Positions 9,129 to 19,734 of a stretch of 64,000 nt of DNA are shown in pieces (position 1 is the stretch's first letter; each line of letters opens with the position of its first letter). Location of the stretch: positions 186,001 to 250,000 of the forward strand of contig JAURLX010000004.1 of the NCBI GenBank assembly GCA_030830965.1. Reading direction: 5' to 3'. The notes under the pieces are model-generated. The model saw only the letters and a list, made by a program, of their open reading frames with translations, was not told the origin of the DNA and ran no database searches. This DNA comes from Verrucomicrobiota bacterium (lineage in GTDB: Bacteria; Verrucomicrobiota; Verrucomicrobiia; Opitutales; UBA953). The translations under genes and the position numbers were made by a program.

Positions 9129-10069
9129 CGGCGCGCCATGCCAGCGCGGATCTGCTCGGTGATCTGGATCGCGACGGCCAGGGCGGTACGGCCGAGCTCG
9201 CCGCTGACCTTCGGGCTCTTGCGTTCGCGGACGCAGGCGGTGAAGGAGGCGAGCTCGATGGCGAGCGGCTCGCCCTTCTCGATCGGGATCTCCTCCTTGG
9301 CGAAGCCGCCCTCGGCCGCGGGATCGACGCGCACGGTGTGCCCCTTCTGCCCCATGAAGTCGATGGAGAGGTAGCCGCCGGTCTGGAAGACGCGGATCTC
9401 GCGGTTCTTCTTCAGCGAGACACGGCTCGCGCTCAGGTTGGCGACGCACCCGTTGCGGAAGGCGATGCGGGCGTTGGCGATGTCCTCGGTCCTGGTCACG
9501 ACGGACACGCCGACCGCGTCGATGCGCTCGACGGGGGAGTTCGCCAGCTGGAGGACGATGCCGATGTCATGGATCATCAGGTCGAGCACGACCCCGACCT
9601 CGGTTCCGCGCGGCGTGAAGGGGGCCAGACGCTCGGCGGTGATGTAACGGGCGTCGGTGACGGTCCTCTCGAGGTAGGACATCACGGGGTTGTAGTGCTC
9701 GATGTGGCCGACCTGGACGAGCCGGTCGGCCTTGGCGGCGGCGTCCAGGATCCGGGAGGCCTCGTCCAGGGTCACGCAGATGGGCTTCTCGATGAGGAGA
9801 TGGACCCCCCTGGCGAGGAGCGGAAGCGCCACGGCGGCGTGATGGTTGGTCGGGACGACGACGCTAACGGCATCGCAGTGCTCCGCCATCTCGTCGAGCG
9901 TGGCGAACCGGCGGCAGCCGTGCCGGCCGCAGATCTCCGCGGCCCGCGCGTCGTCCGGCTCGAAGATCCCCGCGAGCTCGGCTCCCGGAAGGGAGGCGTA
10001 GATGCGGGCGTGGTGCTGGCCGAGCGAACCCGTACCGGCGACCCCGCAGCGGATGCGGCTGGCGGTCAT
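9125..10069 (-). CDS. Gfo/Idh/MocA oxidoreductase, GnnA-like (UDP-GlcNAc 3-dehydrogenase candidate)
   Basis: A 314-residue NAD(P)-dependent sugar oxidoreductase: N-terminal GTGSLGQHHA dinucleotide motif, EKP at about residues 94-96, GHIEHYNPV, and VLDLMIHDIG with the catalytic-region His-Asp at about 167-168. The pattern DIANARIAFRNGCVANLSAS with close coupling to lpxB (ATGA overlap) is what I expect of GnnA-type enzymes, which oxidise the 3-OH of UDP-GlcNAc so that a partner aminotransferase (GnnB) can make the 3-amino sugar used for amide-linked lipid A. No GnnB is seen here. Family membership is firm; the substrate is inferred from neighbours. Confidence 0.82.
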   Translation of the reverse strand: MTASRIRCGVAGTGSLGQHHARIYASLPGAELAGIFEPDDARAAEICGRHGCRRFATLDEMAEHCDAVSVVVPTNHHAAVALPLLARGVHLLIEKPICVTLDEASRILDAAAKADRLVQVGHIEHYNPVMSYLERTVTDARYITAERLAPFTPRGTEVGVVLDLMIHDIGIVLQLANSPVERIDAVGVSVVTRTEDIANARIAFRNGCVANLSASRVSLKKNREIRVFQTGGYLSIDFMGQKGHTVRVDPAAEGGFAKEEIPIEKGEPLAIELASFTACVRERKSPKVSGELGRTALAVAIQITEQIRAGMARR

Positions 10070-10099
10070 GCCAAAGGATTCAGCGGCGCGGCGCGACCT

Positions 10100-12700
<2,601 letters not shown>

Positions 12701-12887
12701 GCCTTGACCCATGCAGGAACCGTTCCCGCCCTGCCGCGGGTCAGCGGGGTGTTTTCGCGTCGCCGCAAGGGGCCGGCGGGACAGCCGAGCGACAATGCGT
12801 CGCTCCTGCGACGAGATGTCGCCGCAGCGGCGGCGGCGAAGGAGTCCCTTGTTGCGGTCAGGCCGGGATTCCGACATTTCCGAGAGG

Positions 12888-13724
12888 ATGCAAGAGGACG
12901 CGCGGCTGGCCCCCCTGGGGCGACTGCTTGACGACCCTTCCCCGGTCGTCCGCCAGGCCGTGCTCGAACGTCTCCGCGAGGCGGGTGTCGCCGGGATCGA
13001 ATGGCTCGAACAGAGGCTGGAAGCGGGGCCCGACGCGGAGCAGGCGAAGCTGCTGCTGGACTCGCTCCGCACGCCTGAATCCGCAGCCCGCGCCTTCATA
13101 CGCTACCTCGGCAGCGACAAGGCCGAGCTGGAGCGCGCCTGCCTGCTGCTCGAACGAGCCGCGGACCCTTCCCTGCCTGACGACGCCCATTCCGCGGAGT
13201 TCGACCGGCTCGCCGGACGGACCCGGGAGCTCCTCGTGGACCCGCAGGACCTCAGGAGCCGCTGCAAGACCCTCTGCCGGGTCGTCTTCGGGGAAGAAGG
13301 CTACCGCGGGGCCCGCGAGAGCATGTCATCGCCGGGCTCCTCCCTGCTCTCCCGCGTGATCGCCTCGCGCCGCGGCATCCCGATCTCCCTCTGCCTGCTC
13401 TGCCTCTTCACCGCCCGGAGGCTCGGGCTGCCCCTCGAGCCGGTCGGGCTTCCGGGACGGTTCATGCTCGGCGTGTTCAAGGGCAACGAGACGTTCTATC
13501 TCGACTGCTTCGAAGGCGGAACTTTCCGCACCCGTTCGGAAGTGCAGCTCATGCTGCTCGACAACCACCTCCCCGCGGACGAGGCCTTCCTGGGCCCGGT
13601 GTCGGCTCGGCAGACGCTGGCCCGCTGCTGTCGCAATCTGGTCTCGCAGTGCGAGGCTGCGGGCGACGACAGCCTGAGCCGCATGTACCAGGGATTCGCC
13701 CAGACGCTGGAGCGCGACGCATGA
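12888..13724 (+). CDS. SirB1/YchA-family transglutaminase-like protein
   Basis: A 278-residue cytoplasmic protein of the SirB1 (YchA) family, function unknown. The N-terminal third is helical and HEAT-like ([20 protein letters not shown]); the core has [20 protein letters not shown] and [20 protein letters not shown], the typical SirB1 signature, then [12 protein letters not shown]. The frame is open upstream to 12711, but I start at ATG 12888 where the homology begins. It overlaps aroE by four bases. The 187-base divergent gap to clpB should hold both promoters, neither clear to me. Confidence 0.8.
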   Translation: MQEDARLAPLGRLLDDPSPVVRQAVLERLREAGVAGIEWLEQRLEAGPDAEQAKLLLDSLRTPESAARAFIRYLGSDKAELERACLLLERAADPSLPDDAHSAEFDRLAGRTRELLVDPQDLRSRCKTLCRVVFGEEGYRGARESMSSPGSSLLSRVIASRRGIPISLCLLCLFTARRLGLPLEPVGLPGRFMLGVFKGNETFYLDCFEGGTFRTRSEVQLMLLDNHLPADEAFLGPVSARQTLARCCRNLVSQCEAAGDDSLSRMYQGFAQTLERDA

Positions 13725-14608
13725 ACGCCCGGGATGCACTCGACGCGCGCGCGATCGGCGCCCTGCGGCCGGACGGGCCGCGGCTTGGCGTCCTCGGGGA
13801 TCCGGTCGCGCACTCCCTCAGCCCGCAGATGCACGCCGCCGCCATCGCGGCCCTGGCCCCCGCCTCGCCCGAAGTCGCACGCTTGCGCTACCTGAGGCTG
13901 CACGTGAAGGCGGACGAGCTGGCCGAAGCCCTCGCCCGACTGCATGCAGCGGGCTTCGTCGGACTCAACCTCACCGTGCCGCACAAGGTGGCCGCGCTCG
14001 GGCTCGTGACCGCGCTTTCACCCGAGGCCCGCCGGGCAGGATCGGTCAACACCCTGGTCCGTCGCGACGAAGGATGGGGCGGAATGACCACGGATGGCCC
14101 GGGCTTCCTGGAGGCCCTGAGGGAGCGCTCCGGCGCCGGCCTCGCCGGCCGTCCCGCAGTCGTCCTTGGCGCCGGCGGCGCCGCGCGCGCGGTGGCGGCG
14201 GCCTGCCTGGACGATGGCTGCTCCTCCCTGCTGGTGGCCAATCGGGACGCGGCGAAGGCCGAGGCCCTGGCCGCGAGCCTGTCCGGGGCCGATGTGCGCG
14301 CCTGCGCCCTCTCGCCTTCGCTCCGTCTCCCCGCTGGCGCGGTCGTGGTCAACTGCACCGTGCTCGGCCTGCGACCCGGCGACCCCTCGCCGGTCGCGCG
14401 CGAAGCGCTGTCTCCGGACCATTTCGTCTTCGACACGACTTACGCGGACACGGACTCGCAGCTGCTGCGCGACGCCGCCCAGGCAGGAGCCCGGAGCTGC
14501 GACGGAAGGCCCATGCTGCGCTGGCAAGGAGCGCTCGCCTTCCGGGCTTGGACCGGCATCCTGCCTCCCGCAGCTCCGATGCGTGAAGCCATCGGCGAAG
14601 CCCCCTGA
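13721..14608 (+). CDS. aroE: Shikimate dehydrogenase
   Basis: NADPH-dependent reduction of 3-dehydroshikimate to shikimate in aromatic amino acid synthesis. It is 295 residues, with the shikimate-binding PVAHSLSPQMHAAA segment, catalytic Lys in NLTVPHKVAALG, Asp in TDGPGF and the nucleotide-binding VLGAGGAARAV loop. The start overlaps the preceding stop; the prepilin peptidase starts one base after its stop. Confidence 0.93.
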   Translation: MNARDALDARAIGALRPDGPRLGVLGDPVAHSLSPQMHAAAIAALAPASPEVARLRYLRLHVKADELAEALARLHAAGFVGLNLTVPHKVAALGLVTALSPEARRAGSVNTLVRRDEGWGGMTTDGPGFLEALRERSGAGLAGRPAVVLGAGGAARAVAAACLDDGCSSLLVANRDAAKAEALAASLSGADVRACALSPSLRLPAGAVVVNCTVLGLRPGDPSPVAREALSPDHFVFDTTYADTDSQLLRDAAQAGARSCDGRPMLRWQGALAFRAWTGILPPAAPMREAIGEAP

Positions 14609-14609
14609 C

Positions 14610-15464
14610 ATGACCGAGGCCTTGCAGCGATTCGCCGAACTCCACCCCGGGGCCGCCCTGGCCTGCTTCGGCCTCCTCGGAGCCTGCGTGGGCAGCTTCC
14701 TCAACGTCTGCATCCATCGCATGCCCAAGGGAGAGTCCGTCGTGACGCCGGGCTCCCGCTGCGCCTGCGGCGCCCCGATCCCCTGGTGGCTCAACCTTCC
14801 GCTCGTCGGCTGGCTCTCCCTCCGCGGGCGGGCGCGCTGCTGCGGCGGACGGATCTCGGCGCGCTACCCTACGGTGGAGCTGCTGACCGCGCTGGCCTTC
14901 GTCGGGTCGTGGTGGCTGCTCCCGCCGGCCAAAGCCGTCGGCGCCTTCGTCTTCATCCCGCTGCTCATCCTGCTGGCGGGGTGCGACCTCGAGGAGATGC
15001 TCGTGCCGGACGCCCCGAACTTCGCCCTGGTGGGCGCCGGCCTGATGGCCTCGATGCTGGCGCCGGAGCTACAGGGGGAGACGGGCCACGCGGTCGCCGC
15101 GATGAATCGCATCCACTCCGCCGGTGACTCGCTTTTCGGCATCGCGGTCGGCACGGCGATCGTATGGTGGGTGCGGACGGTGGGCACGGTGCTCGCCGGC
15201 CGGGAGGCGATGGGCGAGGCCGACATCATCCTCTGCGCCGGAGTGGGAGCATGGTGCGGCTGGCAGGGCGCGCTCTTCTGTCTGTTCGGGGGATCCGTCG
15301 TCGGCGTCATAACGGCGCTTCCCGGGGTCATTTCAGCCCGCGTCAAAGGCGAAGAGTACGACGGGGTGGTCCCCTTCGTCCCCAGCATGGCGGTGGCGGG
15401 CGTCCTCTGGTACGTCAGAGGACCCGAACTGGTGACGGCCTGGCACCACTGGGTCTCAGGCTGA
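14610..15464 (+). CDS. pilD: Prepilin peptidase / N-methyltransferase (A24 family)
   Basis: Inner-membrane aspartic protease that cleaves and N-methylates type IV pilins and pseudopilins. It is 284 residues with about eight hydrophobic segments. The N-terminal GACVGSFLNVCIHRMP is the family signature. The two catalytic aspartates are in GCDLEEMLVPD (about Asp126) and GEADIIL (about Asp205; the usual motif is GxGD). The zinc-type cysteine module is unusual: Cys51 and Cys53 (CAC) and Cys77-Cys78 (CC) instead of two CxxC pairs. No pilin genes are adjacent. Confidence 0.9.
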   Translation: MTEALQRFAELHPGAALACFGLLGACVGSFLNVCIHRMPKGESVVTPGSRCACGAPIPWWLNLPLVGWLSLRGRARCCGGRISARYPTVELLTALAFVGSWWLLPPAKAVGAFVFIPLLILLAGCDLEEMLVPDAPNFALVGAGLMASMLAPELQGETGHAVAAMNRIHSAGDSLFGIAVGTAIVWWVRTVGTVLAGREAMGEADIILCAGVGAWCGWQGALFCLFGGSVVGVITALPGVISARVKGEEYDGVVPFVPSMAVAGVLWYVRGPELVTAWHHWVSG

Positions 15465-15477
15465 GGCAGGTTCGGGC

Positions 15478-15505
15478 TTGTCACGCCACCCCCTCCCCCC
15501 ATCTT
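15478..15505 (+). promoter_or_regulatory. Candidate promoter of the small lipoprotein
   Basis: TTGTCA (15478-15483), 16-base spacer, CATCTT (15500-15505); ATG at 15526. Confidence 0.4.
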
Positions 15506-15525
15506 GAAAGACCCCACCCCTGCCA

Positions 15526-15780
15526 ATGAAGCTCCTGACACTCGCCTCCCTGCTCCTGCTCGCAGGTTGCTCCACCTACGACACTCCTTACCACGCCAAG
15601 TCGGTGGCCGCCGAACCCAGCCACAACTTCTTCGGCATCATCACGACCGAGCCCGCCTCCTACGGCTTCAATTCAGGCACCAAGGTCAACCTCAGCACCA
15701 CCGAGATCATGGCCCGGCGCAACACCAGCGGCGACCGCGTGACCCTGCTCTGGGGCGCGATCACCATCTCGGACTACTGA
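15526..15780 (+). CDS. Small lipoprotein, unknown function
   Basis: An 84-residue protein with a clear lipobox: a hydrophobic leader ending LLAGC (Cys15), so lipid-anchored. The mature part has no recognised domain; it carries aromatic and Ser/Thr-rich stretches (HNFFGIITTEPASYGF, VTLLWGAITISDY). Start ATG 15526 follows a promoter-like pair by 20 bases, and a strong terminator follows 22 bases after the stop, so it is probably a single-gene transcript. The final amphipathic strands might be a small beta-hairpin. Confidence 0.8.
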   Translation: MKLLTLASLLLLAGCSTYDTPYHAKSVAAEPSHNFFGIITTEPASYGFNSGTKVNLSTTEIMARRNTSGDRVTLLWGAITISDY

Positions 15781-15802
15781 GCCGCCGCGGTCCCTCCCCG
15801 CC

Positions 15803-15830
15803 GAAGCCCCGGAGTCGGGGCTTCTTCATT
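15803..15830 (+). terminator. Intrinsic terminator after the lipoprotein gene
   Basis: Perfect 9-base arms GAAGCCCCG and CGGGGCTTC with a 4-base loop, followed by TTCATT. It lies only 7 bases before the oleC ATG, so oleC needs either a promoter within this region or readthrough. Confidence 0.75.
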
Positions 15831-15837
15831 TGAGGAC

Positions 15838-17484
15838 ATGAACGACCCCGGCGCCAACGTCGCCCGACATCTGAGAGAGGCGGCCCTCCGCACGCCCGGG
15901 GCCACGGCCACGCTCACGCCCGCAGGGGCGGACCGGAACGGACGCCCGATTCACGAGGCGCGCACGTTTCTTGAACTGGACCGCGAGAGCGACGCGGCGG
16001 CCCGGTTGCTGGAGACCGAGGGCCTGCGGCCCGGCGACCGCGCGCTGCTGGCGGTCCGGCCGGGGCATGACCTCGTCGTGGGCATGTTCGCGCTGCTCAA
16101 GGTCGGCGCGGTGCCCGTCGCGATCGACCCCGGGATGGGCCTGGCCCGCTTCCTGGACTGTCTGCGCAGCTCAGCGCCGATCGCCGTGCTCGGCAGCCGC
16201 GCCGCCACGCTGCTCAGTCGTCTTCCGCTGAGATCGCTCCGCGCCGTCCGGATCCGCCTGACCTGCGGAGGACGGCGCTGGCGCCGGGCGACGGACGGGG
16301 CCGCGGAGGCCCGCCGCCCGATCGCCCACCGACGGGCCGGGGACGAGGCGGCGGTGCTCTTCACCTCGGGGTCGACCGGCGCGCCCAAGGGGGTCCGCTA
16401 TGACCATGGCATGTTCGACGCGCAGATCAGGCTCATCCGGTCCACCTTCGGCATCGCGCCGGGCGAGGTCGACATGGCGATGCTGCCGCTCTTCTCGCTC
16501 TTCAACCCCGCGCTCGGCGTCACCACCGTGACGCCCGCGCTCGACCCTTCGCGGCCGATGGCGGCGGAGTCTGGCCCGATCGTCTCCGCCCTGGTCTCGG
16601 AGAAAGTCACCACCTCCTTCGGCTCGCCTGCCATCTGGGGCAAGGTCGCCGACCTCTGCGAGGCGCAGGGCGTCACCCTGCCCTCGCTCCGCCGCCTCCT
16701 CATCGCGGGGGCGCCGGTGTCCGCCGAACTCGTCGCCAGACTGCGCAGCATCGCCCCGAACTGCGTGACCCACACGCCCTACGGGGCCACCGAATGCCTG
16801 CCCGTCACGACCATCCGAGGCGAGGAACTCCTCGGCGAGGCCCGCCAGCTGGCGCTGCGCGGCGAGGGCACCTGCGTGGGAAGGCCGGTCGATGGGGTCG
16901 AGATCCGGATCATCCGAGAGACCCCCGCCCCGATCGGCAAGCTCGACGAGGCCTCGCCATGCGGGCCCGGCGAGGTAGGCGAGATCATCGCCACCGGTCC
17001 GAGCGTCACGAGGGAGTACGACGGACTGCCGGAGGCGACGAGGCTGGCCAAGATCCAGGAAGGCGACAGGACTTGGCACCGCATGGGCGACCTAGGGCGG
17101 CTCGGCGCCGACGGCCGCCTCTACTTCCTGGGCCGCCGCGCCGAGAAGGTGCTCACGGCGGAGGGCGACCTCCCGACGGAGAGCCTGGAGCCGGCCTTCC
17201 GGCAGCATCCGCACGTCGCCCGCTGCGCGATCATCGGACTCGGCGAACCCCCGCGGCAGGTCCCCGCCCTCGTGGTGGAGTCCCGCCCGGGCGCCCATCC
17301 GGAGACGCGCGAGGCCCGTGAAAGGTTCGAAGGAGAGCTGCGCGGCCTCGCCCGGGTGAATCCGCGCGCATCGATGGTGCGCCACATCTTCTTCCAGCGC
17401 GCCCTGCCGGTCGACGTCCGCCATAACGCCAAGATCCATCGCCTCCAGCTCGCCAAGGAATGGACCCGGCGCCTCGCCCGATGA
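15838..17484 (+). CDS. oleC: Olefin beta-lactone synthetase
   Basis: ATP-dependent conversion of 2-alkyl-3-hydroxyalkanoic acids to cis-beta-lactones in long-chain hydrocarbon synthesis. It is a 548-residue ANL-superfamily enzyme with P-loop FTSGSTGAPKG, then AMLPLFSLFNPALGVTTVTP, the HTPYGATECLPVT motif, RMGDLGRL and the C-terminal VDVRHNAKIHRLQLA. These blocks match OleC from Xanthomonadales as I recall them and differ from ordinary acyl-CoA ligases. The stop overlaps the oleD start. The pathway also needs OleA (thiolase-like) and OleB (beta-lactone decarboxylase), neither of which is in the window. Confidence 0.9.
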   Translation: MNDPGANVARHLREAALRTPGATATLTPAGADRNGRPIHEARTFLELDRESDAAARLLETEGLRPGDRALLAVRPGHDLVVGMFALLKVGAVPVAIDPGMGLARFLDCLRSSAPIAVLGSRAATLLSRLPLRSLRAVRIRLTCGGRRWRRATDGAAEARRPIAHRRAGDEAAVLFTSGSTGAPKGVRYDHGMFDAQIRLIRSTFGIAPGEVDMAMLPLFSLFNPALGVTTVTPALDPSRPMAAESGPIVSALVSEKVTTSFGSPAIWGKVADLCEAQGVTLPSLRRLLIAGAPVSAELVARLRSIAPNCVTHTPYGATECLPVTTIRGEELLGEARQLALRGEGTCVGRPVDGVEIRIIRETPAPIGKLDEASPCGPGEVGEIIATGPSVTREYDGLPEATRLAKIQEGDRTWHRMGDLGRLGADGRLYFLGRRAEKVLTAEGDLPTESLEPAFRQHPHVARCAIIGLGEPPRQVPALVVESRPGAHPETREARERFEGELRGLARVNPRASMVRHIFFQRALPVDVRHNAKIHRLQLAKEWTRRLAR

Positions 17485-18476
17485 GCTCGCCCCTCGTCCT
17501 CGTCACCGGCGGCGTCGGCTTCCTCGGCCAGGCGGTGGTCCGCCGCTGTCTCGCGCGCGGCTACCGCGTGCGCATCCTCGGGCGCACGCCGCCCGCCGGC
17601 GAACCCGCCGCCGGGACGGAATTCGTCCGCGGCGACATCGCGGACCGCGCGACGGTCGATGCGGCCGTGAAAGGCTGCGACTTCGTCTTCCACGTGGCGG
17701 CCAAGGCCGGCGTCTGGGGCCCGTGGGAGGAATACGTCCGCATCAACATCGACGGGACCTCGAACGTCGTCGCCGCCTGCCAGGCCCACGGGGTCCGCGC
17801 CCTGGTGCACACGAGCACGCCGAGCGTCGTCTTCAACGGCGAAGCCTTCCGAGGCGCCGACGAATCACTGCCCTACGGGGACAACTGGCTCTGCGCTTAT
17901 GCGGAGACCAAGGCCATCGCCGAACAAGCCGCGCTCAAGGCCGCCTCGGAGCGCCTGAAGGTCTGCGCGCTGCGTCCGCACCTGATCTGGGGCGCGGGCG
18001 ACCCGCACATCTTCCCGCGCCTGCTCGCCCGCGCCCGCGCCGGCAGGCTCCGCATCGTCGGCGACGGCCAGAACCGGGTCGACGTCACCCACGTCGACAC
18101 CGCGGCGGACGCGCACCTCGGCGCGCTCGACGCGCTCCTCGACGGACGCGCCAACGGCAAGGCCTACTTCCTCTCGCAGGGCGAGCCCGTGAAACTCTGG
18201 GAGTTCATCAATCGCCTGCTCGTCGGCGCCGGCGAACGGCCCGTCGCGCGACGCCTCAGCCTGCGCTCCGCCTACTGGCTCGGCGCCCTGCTCGAAGGCC
18301 TCTGGACGCTCTGCCGCCTTCGGGGGGAGCCGCCCATGACCCGCTTCGTGGCCGTCGAACTCGCCAAGGACCATTGGTACGACGTCTCGGCCGCGCGTCG
18401 CGACCTCGGCCTCCGACCCGCCGTCGAGACGTGGACCGAACTCGACCGTCTCGCCGCAACGCTCCGCGTGAAGTGA
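17481..18476 (+). CDS. oleD: 2-alkyl-3-oxoalkanoate reductase
   Basis: NADPH-dependent reduction of the beta-keto acid made by OleA to the beta-hydroxy acid used by OleC. It is a 331-residue extended SDR with GGVGFLGQAVVRR, VFHVAAKAGVWG, Ser-Thr in VHTSTPSVVF, Tyr-x3-Lys in YAETKAIAEQ, LRPHLIWGAGDP, and the family's RLRGEPPMTRFVAVELAKD near the C-terminus. I start at ATG 17481, which overlaps the oleC stop by four bases, showing coupled expression. The frame stays open seven codons further upstream. Confidence 0.9.
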   Translation: MSSPLVLVTGGVGFLGQAVVRRCLARGYRVRILGRTPPAGEPAAGTEFVRGDIADRATVDAAVKGCDFVFHVAAKAGVWGPWEEYVRINIDGTSNVVAACQAHGVRALVHTSTPSVVFNGEAFRGADESLPYGDNWLCAYAETKAIAEQAALKAASERLKVCALRPHLIWGAGDPHIFPRLLARARAGRLRIVGDGQNRVDVTHVDTAADAHLGALDALLDGRANGKAYFLSQGEPVKLWEFINRLLVGAGERPVARRLSLRSAYWLGALLEGLWTLCRLRGEPPMTRFVAVELAKDHWYDVSAARRDLGLRPAVETWTELDRLAATLRVK

Positions 18477-18482
18477 AGCGTT

Positions 18483-18513
18483 CGCTTGCCCCGGGAAGCT
18501 TTCACGCCATCCC
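18483..18513 (+). promoter_or_regulatory. Candidate promoter of the thioesterase gene
   Basis: CGCTTGCC at 18483-18490 (TTGCCC as -35), 16-base spacer, CATCCC at 18508-18513. The ATG at 18522 is only 8 bases beyond, so a transcript would be nearly leaderless. Confidence 0.35.
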
Positions 18514-18521
18514 TGCTGACC

Positions 18522-18962
18522 ATGCCCGCCGACGGACTCCAGCCTGACCGGTCGTTCGTCGTGACGATGAGGACCTGGTTCGACCAGACCGACGGCCTCG
18601 GCATCCTCCACCATTCGCACTACCTGCTGCTGATGGAGCGCGCCCAGAAGGCGATGTTCGTGGCGGTGACGGGCAAGGACACGCTCGATCCGGCCGTCGC
18701 CCCCGACGTCTACGTGGTCGTCCGCGACATCGACCTCCGCTACCATGCGGCAATCCGGCCCGAATGCGACGTGAAGATCGTCCTCAGCGTCCGCAAGGTC
18801 CGCGCCGCCGGCCTCACGGTCGACTTCGAGTTCCGCAGCGCCGACTTCTCCGTCCTGCACGCCAGGGCCTCGCGCACCGTCTGCCGCATGGACGGCACGA
18901 CCCATCAGCCCGCCGCCTGGAGCGAGGAGTTCCGCGCGAGGCACGAGGCGCTCGTGCGCTGA
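18522..18962 (+). CDS. Hotdog-fold acyl-CoA thioesterase (4HBT/YbgC type)
   Basis: A 146-residue single-domain hotdog protein expected to hydrolyse acyl-CoA or acyl-ACP. The active-site region is TWFDQTDGLGILHHSHYL, with the Asp and nearby His typical of 4-hydroxybenzoyl-CoA thioesterase relatives, followed by the long-helix LLLMERAQKAMF. I choose ATG 18522; ATG 18486 would add twelve residues with no homology and would overlap the promoter-like box. It follows oleD by 45 bases on the same strand, so a link with the Ole pathway (releasing fatty acids or clearing acyl-CoA) is possible but unproven. Confidence 0.8.
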   Translation: MPADGLQPDRSFVVTMRTWFDQTDGLGILHHSHYLLLMERAQKAMFVAVTGKDTLDPAVAPDVYVVVRDIDLRYHAAIRPECDVKIVLSVRKVRAAGLTVDFEFRSADFSVLHARASRTVCRMDGTTHQPAAWSEEFRARHEALVR

Positions 18963-19586
18963 TCAGCCTGCGCGCAAGGCCGCGCAGATTCCGCACATCC
19001 GTCCGTCGCAGCCCCGGGCGGTGCAGTGCTCGCGGCCGTAGAAGATGATCCGGAGGTGGAGCCTGTTCCACTGCTCCTCGGGGAAGAGCCGCTTCAGATC
19101 GCGCTCGACCTGCTCGACCGACCTGCCGGGACTGAGTTTCCAGCGCCTCGCCAGCCGGTGGATGTGCGTGTCCACCGGGAAGGCCGGTACGCCGAAGGCC
19201 TGGGCCATGACGACCGAGGCGGTCTTGTGGCCGACACCCGGGAGCGCCTCGAGCTCCTCGAAGGTCCGCGGCACCTGACCGCCGTGCTTGGCCATGAGCA
19301 TCCTGCCCAGACCGACAAGCGCCCTGGACTTCTGCGGGGCCAGCCCCAGCTGACGGATGAGGGCCAGCACCCGGGCCTCGCTCATGGCCGCCATCTTGGC
19401 CGGCGTGCCGGCTGCCTCGAAAAGGGCCGGCGTGACCTGGTTGACCTTCTTGTCCGTGCACTGGGCCGACAGCACGACGGCCACGAGCAGCGTGAAGGGG
19501 TCCTTGTGGTCCAGGGGGATCGGCGTCCGCGGATAGAGCCGGGCCAGCTCCCTGGCCACGTGATCCGCTCGCTCCTGCTTAGTCAT
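18963..19586 (-). CDS. nth: Endonuclease III
   Basis: Bifunctional DNA glycosylase/AP lyase removing oxidised pyrimidines. It is 207 residues with the helix-hairpin-helix LPGVGHKTASVV carrying the catalytic Lys, and PVDTHIHRLARR carrying the catalytic Asp. Four C-terminal cysteines (HCTARGCDGRMCGIC) are available for a 4Fe-4S cluster, but the spacing is C-x4-C-x4-C-x2-C rather than the E. coli C-x6-C-x2-C-x5-C. Its stop abuts the thioesterase stop (convergent). Confidence 0.92.
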   Translation of the reverse strand: MTKQERADHVARELARLYPRTPIPLDHKDPFTLLVAVVLSAQCTDKKVNQVTPALFEAAGTPAKMAAMSEARVLALIRQLGLAPQKSRALVGLGRMLMAKHGGQVPRTFEELEALPGVGHKTASVVMAQAFGVPAFPVDTHIHRLARRWKLSPGRSVEQVERDLKRLFPEEQWNRLHLRIIFYGREHCTARGCDGRMCGICAALRAG

Positions 19587-19642
19587 GGGTCGGAGGCTGC
19601 CCCTCCGGGGGCCGCGAGGCAATCACGGGAGCCGCCGACGGC

Positions 19643-19670
19643 TTATGGGATGGGCTCGGCGGTCTAATAC
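19643..19670 (+). promoter_or_regulatory. Candidate promoter of gcvP
   Basis: TTATGG (19643-19648), 16-base spacer, TAATAC (19665-19670), the closest match to a TATAAT box in the window. A start near 19677 would leave a leader of about 58 bases before ATG 19735. Confidence 0.4.
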
Positions 19671-19734
19671 CCCCGGCCGGGACAGAGGGATGGTTGCGAG
19701 CCTCAGGGCGTCTTTCAAAAACCATCATCCAACC

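Noticed and set aside
12701-12887. CIRCE or heat-shock promoter before clpB
   Set aside because: I searched by eye for the inverted repeat and for a CTTGAAA-type box and found no convincing match.
15504-15833. 109-codon plus-strand frame overlapping the lipoprotein gene
   Set aside because: Arg/His-rich shadow; the lipobox protein in the other frame has promoter and terminator.
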